This document shows, one piece after another, positions 6,717 through 10,122 of a stretch of 10,122 nucleotides of DNA. Numbering within the stretch: the first letter of the stretch is position 1; every line of letters begins with the position of its first letter. The stretch covers positions 1-10,122 of the forward strand of contig JASHRR010000549.1 of assembly GCA_030037185.1 (NCBI GenBank), written 5' to 3'. The position numbers and the translations under genes were made by a program. Source of the DNA: Xanthobacteraceae bacterium (GTDB taxonomy: Bacteria; Pseudomonadota; Alphaproteobacteria; Rhizobiales; Xanthobacteraceae). Below the pieces are notes generated by a model. The model had not been told where the DNA came from. It made no database searches and was given only the letters and a program-made list of their open reading frames with translations.

Positions 6717-7760
6717 CTATCCTTTACCGCCGATCATCAGCCGCTTCAGGTGATCCAGAATGGCTGGTGGGGTGGCGGCGATGCGGTCGATCGCTTGGAG
6801 AACCCCCGCGCCTCCGATCGGACTGACCTCCAACCCCAGCCTTGCCGCGTCCGCAAGATATTCCCGATCGTTGTGCACGGCAGCGAAGGCTTGCCGGAGG
6901 GCCTCGGCACGCTCGGCCGGCACGCCCGGCGGAGCGGCGAACGGGCGCGACATTTTATAGGAAAGCTCGGCGAGCTCAATCAACGCCCGGCCGTCGTCGC
7001 CGCGCGCCAGCTCGCGTCCGGTGGGCACGTCGGCAAAGTCGGGATGGCGCGTGGCGCGCGCGAACTGGACAAGGGCCCGCATCCCGCCGTTCGGCAAAAG
7101 CCACTCGGGCCGCAGCGACCTCATGGTTGAAAGGTCGGCCGTGCGTCCATTCACCTCGCCGCGATCGACCGCAAGAAAGATCGCGCCGTTGTCCGGGTAG
7201 CCGGTCACGAGTTTTAGGTTGATGCCAAGCGCGTCCCGCAGCACGAGCGGCACGTCGCTGCCGGTTGTTCCTTCGGCGGTCCCGCCGAGAACGATCGGCG
7301 GCCCGCCGGGCCGGCGCGCCTCTTCGATTGAGCTTACCGGCGCGTCTTTGCGCACCATCAGGAGGTAGGCGTCGTGCGAAAAGTCCGATGAAGACCCGAG
7401 CCACGTGAATTGGCGCGGATCAAAGACCGCAGCGGCGTTGGTGTGCAGGATAGCAAGCAGCGGCATGTCGCGCGCAAAGCTGCCGATCGTGGCGCCGTCC
7501 CGCGGTGCGACTGTGTAAAGGAAATTAGTCGCGCGCAGACTGCCGGCGCCTGGCATGTTCTGTACCACAACGCTCGGATTGCCCGGAATATGATGGCCAA
7601 GGTGGCGCGCCATCAGCCGCGCGAACAGGTCGTACCCGCCACCGGGGCCGTAGCCGACAATCAATGTAATGGTCCGGCCCCGGTAGAAATCCGCGACAGG
7701 CTCGCCGCGCGCCTGTGCGGTAATCGCAAGACTGGCGAGGAGTAACGACACGCATCTCAT
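6717..7760 (-). CDS. Bug/TctC-family periplasmic substrate-binding protein
   Basis: This is a receptor of the tripartite tricarboxylate transporter type. Such receptors hold small ligands, commonly carboxylates, in the periplasm. From the ATG at 7760 it is 347 residues. A signal peptide is visible: MRCVSLLLASLAITAQARG, with likely cleavage near residue 19. The mature part begins with FYRGRTITLIVGYGPGGGYD, the family's first strand and ligand loop (D44). VVVQNMPGAGSLRATNFLY follows, then GGTAEGTTGSDVP and later VPAERAEALRQAF. Length and order are normal. A nine-residue upstream extension to a TTG at 7787 is possible, but the signal peptide fits the inner ATG better. No TctA or TctB membrane partners are in the window; the next genes encode a bicupin and an Fbp-type ABC permease. 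It is either an orphan receptor or one used by this ABC system. Ligand unknown. Confidence 0.92.
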   Translation of the reverse strand: MRCVSLLLASLAITAQARGEPVADFYRGRTITLIVGYGPGGGYDLFARLMARHLGHHIPGNPSVVVQNMPGAGSLRATNFLYTVAPRDGATIGSFARDMPLLAILHTNAAAVFDPRQFTWLGSSSDFSHDAYLLMVRKDAPVSSIEEARRPGGPPIVLGGTAEGTTGSDVPLVLRDALGINLKLVTGYPDNGAIFLAVDRGEVNGRTADLSTMRSLRPEWLLPNGGMRALVQFARATRHPDFADVPTGRELARGDDGRALIELAELSYKMSRPFAAPPGVPAERAEALRQAFAAVHNDREYLADAARLGLEVSPIGGAGVLQAIDRIAATPPAILDHLKRLMIGGKG

Positions 7761-7803
7761 CACGATACACCGCCGGTTTCTAACCAATTGATATCGCTAG
7801 CGT

Positions 7804-7965
7804 CTAGCAACCCCATGGCGAGGCTTTGTTGCGCCATGGTCGTATCCGCAGGCTGGCCGATGAGCCGCAACTCGCCAGCTTGCGGCCGTCATCTTGCGCC
7901 CGGAAAGGGTGACCGTAAATGTCCAATGTGGTGGTGATCGCGTGGCACGCAGGAAGCGCCGCACG
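7804..7965 (-). pseudogene. C-terminal relic of a tyrosine recombinase (phage-type integrase)
   Basis: A minus-strand frame reads LPACHAITTTLDIYGHPFRAQDDGRKLA at about 7960-7875. It aligns by eye with the active-site end of tyrosine integrases, LLGHSSITMTLDIYGHLFP. The catalytic tyrosine in DIYGH survives, but the histidine of the LGHSS box is replaced by cysteine. After DDGRKLA the homologous tail continues one frame over (ELRLIGQPADTTMAQQSLAMG), so at least one further shift is present. Nothing like the N-terminal or core-binding domain is recognisable upstream. It is the tail of a dead mobile element, just upstream of the receptor gene. No tRNA or clear attachment site is visible nearby. 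Confidence 0.65.
7813..7839. repeat. Perfect 8-bp inverted repeat before the receptor gene
   Basis: CCATGGCG (7813-7820) and CGCCATGG (7832-7839) are perfect arms around an 11-base loop, about 50 bases upstream of the receptor ATG. They overlap the degraded 3' end of the integrase relic, where they encode the two near-identical Met-Ala steps. It could be chance, a leftover of the integrase, or a hairpin in the receptor leader. Confidence 0.35.
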
Positions 7966-8799
7966 CCATGATGTCCGGGGCAGTTTGCGTTCGTCGCCGA
8001 CGCGGCCGTCCTTGCCGCTTTCTAAACGGTGACGCCGGCCGCACTGGCCGCATGCCGGCAAACCGGCTTACCTGCCTCCAATGAAGCTGGTTCCCACCAA
8101 CGAAGCACGCGTTGCGTCGCTTGCCGGGCCGTGGAATCCAGGCATGAGTTGGTGCGTGGTGATTACACCGTAACCGGCAGAATCGCTTGATCGCCCAGTA
8201 ATCGGCTTGAGATCGATCTGCCTTGCCGTGACACCGCCTCCAGCGGCTCATCCGAAAAAAGGCACCAGCGGCCGTGGTTGAAAACGTCTCTACGCCCCGC
8301 CGCGGCGGCTTATGGCATGCTCTTCCTGTCCCCTCCCCGTGCGGCCTGTCGTGCACCGGGGGTACGGGTCACATCCGCTGGCGCGTTAACGCAAATCTTT
8401 GGCCCAAAATCACACGGGCGGAGGGGGATCGGTGTCCCGCAACGCGCGTTGTCTTGGGTGAGTATCGTACTTCCTTTCCGACTTGGCCCTGCTACTGAGT
8501 GGGGCCATTTTTCTTGAAAACGTGAGGGCTATCGACGGTGAGGCGTCTTTTCGGATTGTTGCCGGCGGCGAGCTTCTCACGTGTCTGAGACGCTGCCATG
8601 CGGGCGCTGGCAAGCGACGGGTCGCGCGCCGGCCGCACCGGCGCCGACAAACTCAACCCGACAATTGTCGCTGAAAATTCAAAGCCAGTCCGCCATGGAG
8701 AATTCGACCGCAAGTCGTGGTCGTTACCGGGCGGCGCTCGGCTCCGCCGGGCAGGCGGCCTGCGGTAGCTGGCGGCTTGGAGAAAGCCGGCGGCAGGTA
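7966..8799. other. 834-base region without an identifiable gene
   Basis: The open frames here (minus 8356-7889 and 8803-8492, several plus frames) are arginine- or cysteine-rich and have no domain I recognise. A 12-bp perfect palindrome CGACAATTGTCG lies at 8659-8670. With the integrase tail on its left, the region is plausibly decayed accessory DNA. I cannot name any lost gene in it. Confidence 0.5.
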
Positions 8800-9651
8800 T
8801 CAACGAGCGGTGGGCGTCGAGCGTGGGCTCGCGGTTGCGACGAATTCTGTGGCCTCAATGACCCCCTGGCCCAACGGCGTCGGCACCGAGATCCGATAGG
8901 GCACCACGATCCGGGTTCCCGGGATCGGGGCCAGCCATGTTTCAATGTCCTGCCGTGCGATCAGATATCTGATTGCCGGACGTTCGGGCACATAACCGGC
9001 CAGCGGCACGAATTGAACCCCGCAGACCGCGACCGCCCCCTGATAGCCCTGGGCGCGGACTTGCTCGATTCGCTTGAAGCTCAATTGCAAATCGAACCGC
9101 ATACGTCCGTCGAATATCGGGATGGTACGCTGGCACGCCTCGGGTGAAACCGGATCGCCGCTGCCGGAAATCCGAATCAAGGCCGCGCTCATCGGATCGA
9201 TGACGCCGCGCCGATGGGCCTCCGTCACAGGGATTCGCCCCGCACCGGGCGGTGTCGGCGGGTCGACCATCAACTCCTTGACGGTCCCGGCGCTGAGCAC
9301 AATTCGCATTTCCTGTGTTCGTCTGTCATTGATGACCGTCGACGCAAATATCCTCGGTAGCAGATTGTTACTGCGCACAATGCCCCGGGAGGCGGCATTG
9401 CCCTCGCCGTTCGCAAACACCCGCAGCAAACCGGTGGTCATGCCGCTCGCCGTCGCGGTAAATTGCTTCTCACCGATGTCGATCAGCCACGCACCTTCGC
9501 CAATTGGCACACCGGCCAACGTAGCGACGTAGCGAGCATCAAGTTTGCCCTGCGCGCCGGCGCCGCCACACAGGAGGCAGATCGACACGACCGCAGCGCC
9601 CGCCAGACGAAAACCGAGAGAGATCCTTATCAGGATCACGATGAGCACCAA
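8800..9651 (-). CDS. DUF3108 domain-containing secreted protein
   Basis: This exported protein of unknown function has 283 residues. A hydrophobic N-terminus (VLIVILIRISLGF, then LAGAAVVSICLLCGGAGAQG) fits a signal peptide cleaved near residue 34. The mature part starts KLDARYVATLAGVPIGEGAW and continues with GMTTGLLRVFANGEG, ELMVDPPTPPGAGRIPVT, GVIDPMSAALI, RTIPIFDGRMRFDLQLSF and VVPYRISVPTPLGQGVIEA, which I recognise as the DUF3108 layout in Rhizobiales. The start is uncertain: TTG at 9651, GTG at 9648 and GTG at 9639 are all in frame, and no clear ribosome site separates them. It is monocistronic-looking, with 235 bases upstream and about 830 empty bases downstream. Likely periplasmic or cell-envelope; the family has no established role that I can state. 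Confidence 0.88.
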   Translation of the reverse strand: MVLIVILIRISLGFRLAGAAVVSICLLCGGAGAQGKLDARYVATLAGVPIGEGAWLIDIGEKQFTATASGMTTGLLRVFANGEGNAASRGIVRSNNLLPRIFASTVINDRRTQEMRIVLSAGTVKELMVDPPTPPGAGRIPVTEAHRRGVIDPMSAALIRISGSGDPVSPEACQRTIPIFDGRMRFDLQLSFKRIEQVRAQGYQGAVAVCGVQFVPLAGYVPERPAIRYLIARQDIETWLAPIPGTRIVVPYRISVPTPLGQGVIEATEFVATASPRSTPTAR

Positions 9652-9886
9652 AGTTGAAAGTCGGTCGCAGCGATGGTGCGCCGATCAATCGGCGTCGTCA
9701 ATCGGGTGGCAGCTTGCGGATGTTTGATCACCAAACCTGACGGTGAAGCCGGACGGATTTGCACGTTACTATGAATTAATCTTGCGGCGTGGCAATGGCG
9801 CGGGCTGTGCTGCTGCGGAGAACGGTTACGGCCGATTGATTCATTCGTGCAACCTAGGCGAGCCAGCCGGCGGCAGCTTAGGCGGC

Positions 9887-10117
9887 TCAGTGCACCGCTG
9901 TCTGCCACCAGGACGCCACGTATGCCACGTACGCGCCACACAGCAGGATCAGCACCAGCATGCCGCCCCTGAGGGCGATCGCGCCGCCTTTTCGCAGCGC
10001 GCGCCTCAGCCGCGCGCGCGTGGCTGGCTTGCGAGCAAGCACTGCTGGTGTGCGCCGTTCGGTGCTGGGAGGCTGAATTTCGGTGGGCTTCAGGTTTGGA
10101 TCTGAGTGAAAACGCAT
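9887..10117 (-). CDS. Small single-span membrane protein, hypothetical
   Basis: This 76-residue protein starts at an ATG at 10117, very near the window edge, so its promoter and ribosome site are mostly out of view. Residues 1-45 are hydrophilic and strongly basic (KPATRARLRRALRKGG). Residues 51-70 (GGMLVLILLCGAYVAYVASW) form one clear membrane span, followed by a six-residue tail. A basic flank before a C-terminal span suggests an N-in orientation. I do not recognise a family. The charge-then-span pattern makes it more believable than the plus-strand frame across the same bases. A longer form starting outside the window cannot be ruled out. The DUF3108 gene follows after 235 bases in the same direction. 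Confidence 0.6.
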   Translation of the reverse strand: MRFHSDPNLKPTEIQPPSTERRTPAVLARKPATRARLRRALRKGGAIALRGGMLVLILLCGAYVAYVASWWQTAVH

Positions 10118-10122
10118 GGTGG

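Noticed and set aside
6432..7130. 232-codon open frame on the plus strand spanning the receptor-bicupin gap
   Set aside because: It overlaps two well-supported minus-strand genes and shows no recognisable domain.
7889..8356. 155-codon minus-strand frame right of the integrase relic
   Set aside because: Cysteine-, histidine- and arginine-rich with no known domain. Its left part is an out-of-frame reading of the integrase tail.
9743..10105. 120-codon plus-strand frame at the right end
   Set aside because: It is antisense to the small membrane protein, whose basic-then-hydrophobic layout is more protein-like.
1..10122. CRISPR array, tRNA or rRNA
   Set aside because: I saw no regularly spaced direct repeats, no tRNA T-arm outside coding sequence, and no ribosomal RNA signature.

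Overview
The window is GC-rich and reads like a chromosomal stretch of an alphaproteobacterium, most likely Bradyrhizobium or a close relative in the Nitrobacteraceae. This rests on the protein flavour (a Bug-type receptor, a bicupin, an FbpB-type permease, a DUF3108 protein), non-ATG starts, and short palindromic intergenic repeats of a kind I associate with that group. No database was searched. Every gene I can support lies on the minus strand, so transcription runs from high to low coordinates.

Right part (about 8800-10117): a small single-span membrane protein of unknown function (10117-9887), then a secreted DUF3108-type protein (9651-8800). Next comes about 1 kb with no intact gene (7761-8799). 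Its left end holds the eroded C-terminus of a tyrosine recombinase, recognisable by an LDIYGH-type active-site tyrosine block.

Middle part (3286-7760): a transport and metabolism cluster. It encodes a Bug/TctC-type periplasmic receptor (7760-6717), a bicupin protein (6517-5288) and a fused two-domain Fbp-type ABC permease (5046-3286). The gaps of 199 and 241 bases hold inverted repeats: a REP/MITE-like element at 6568-6625 and a set of overlapping hairpins at 5213-5264.

Left part (1-3285): the ATPase that would normally follow the permease starts only at 877 and runs off the window. Between the two lie about 2.4 kb that look decayed. From right to left these hold a stable hairpin just after the permease, an orphan plus-strand terminator, the frameshifted relic of a small protein with a degenerate HExxH-like motif (HQLAH), and a geranylgeranyl-reductase-type FAD oxidoreductase broken by one frameshift.

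Read together, the receptor, permease and ATPase could form an importer for an organic acid or iron-like ligand, with the bicupin acting on a related small molecule. The receptor belongs to a different transporter class from the permease, however, so that partnership is only inferred. I found no CRISPR array, tRNA, rRNA or intact mobile element. The most notable features are the mixed transporter cluster, the separation of permease from ATPase by relics, and the compact inverted repeats in the gaps. I see no convincing new multi-gene system.
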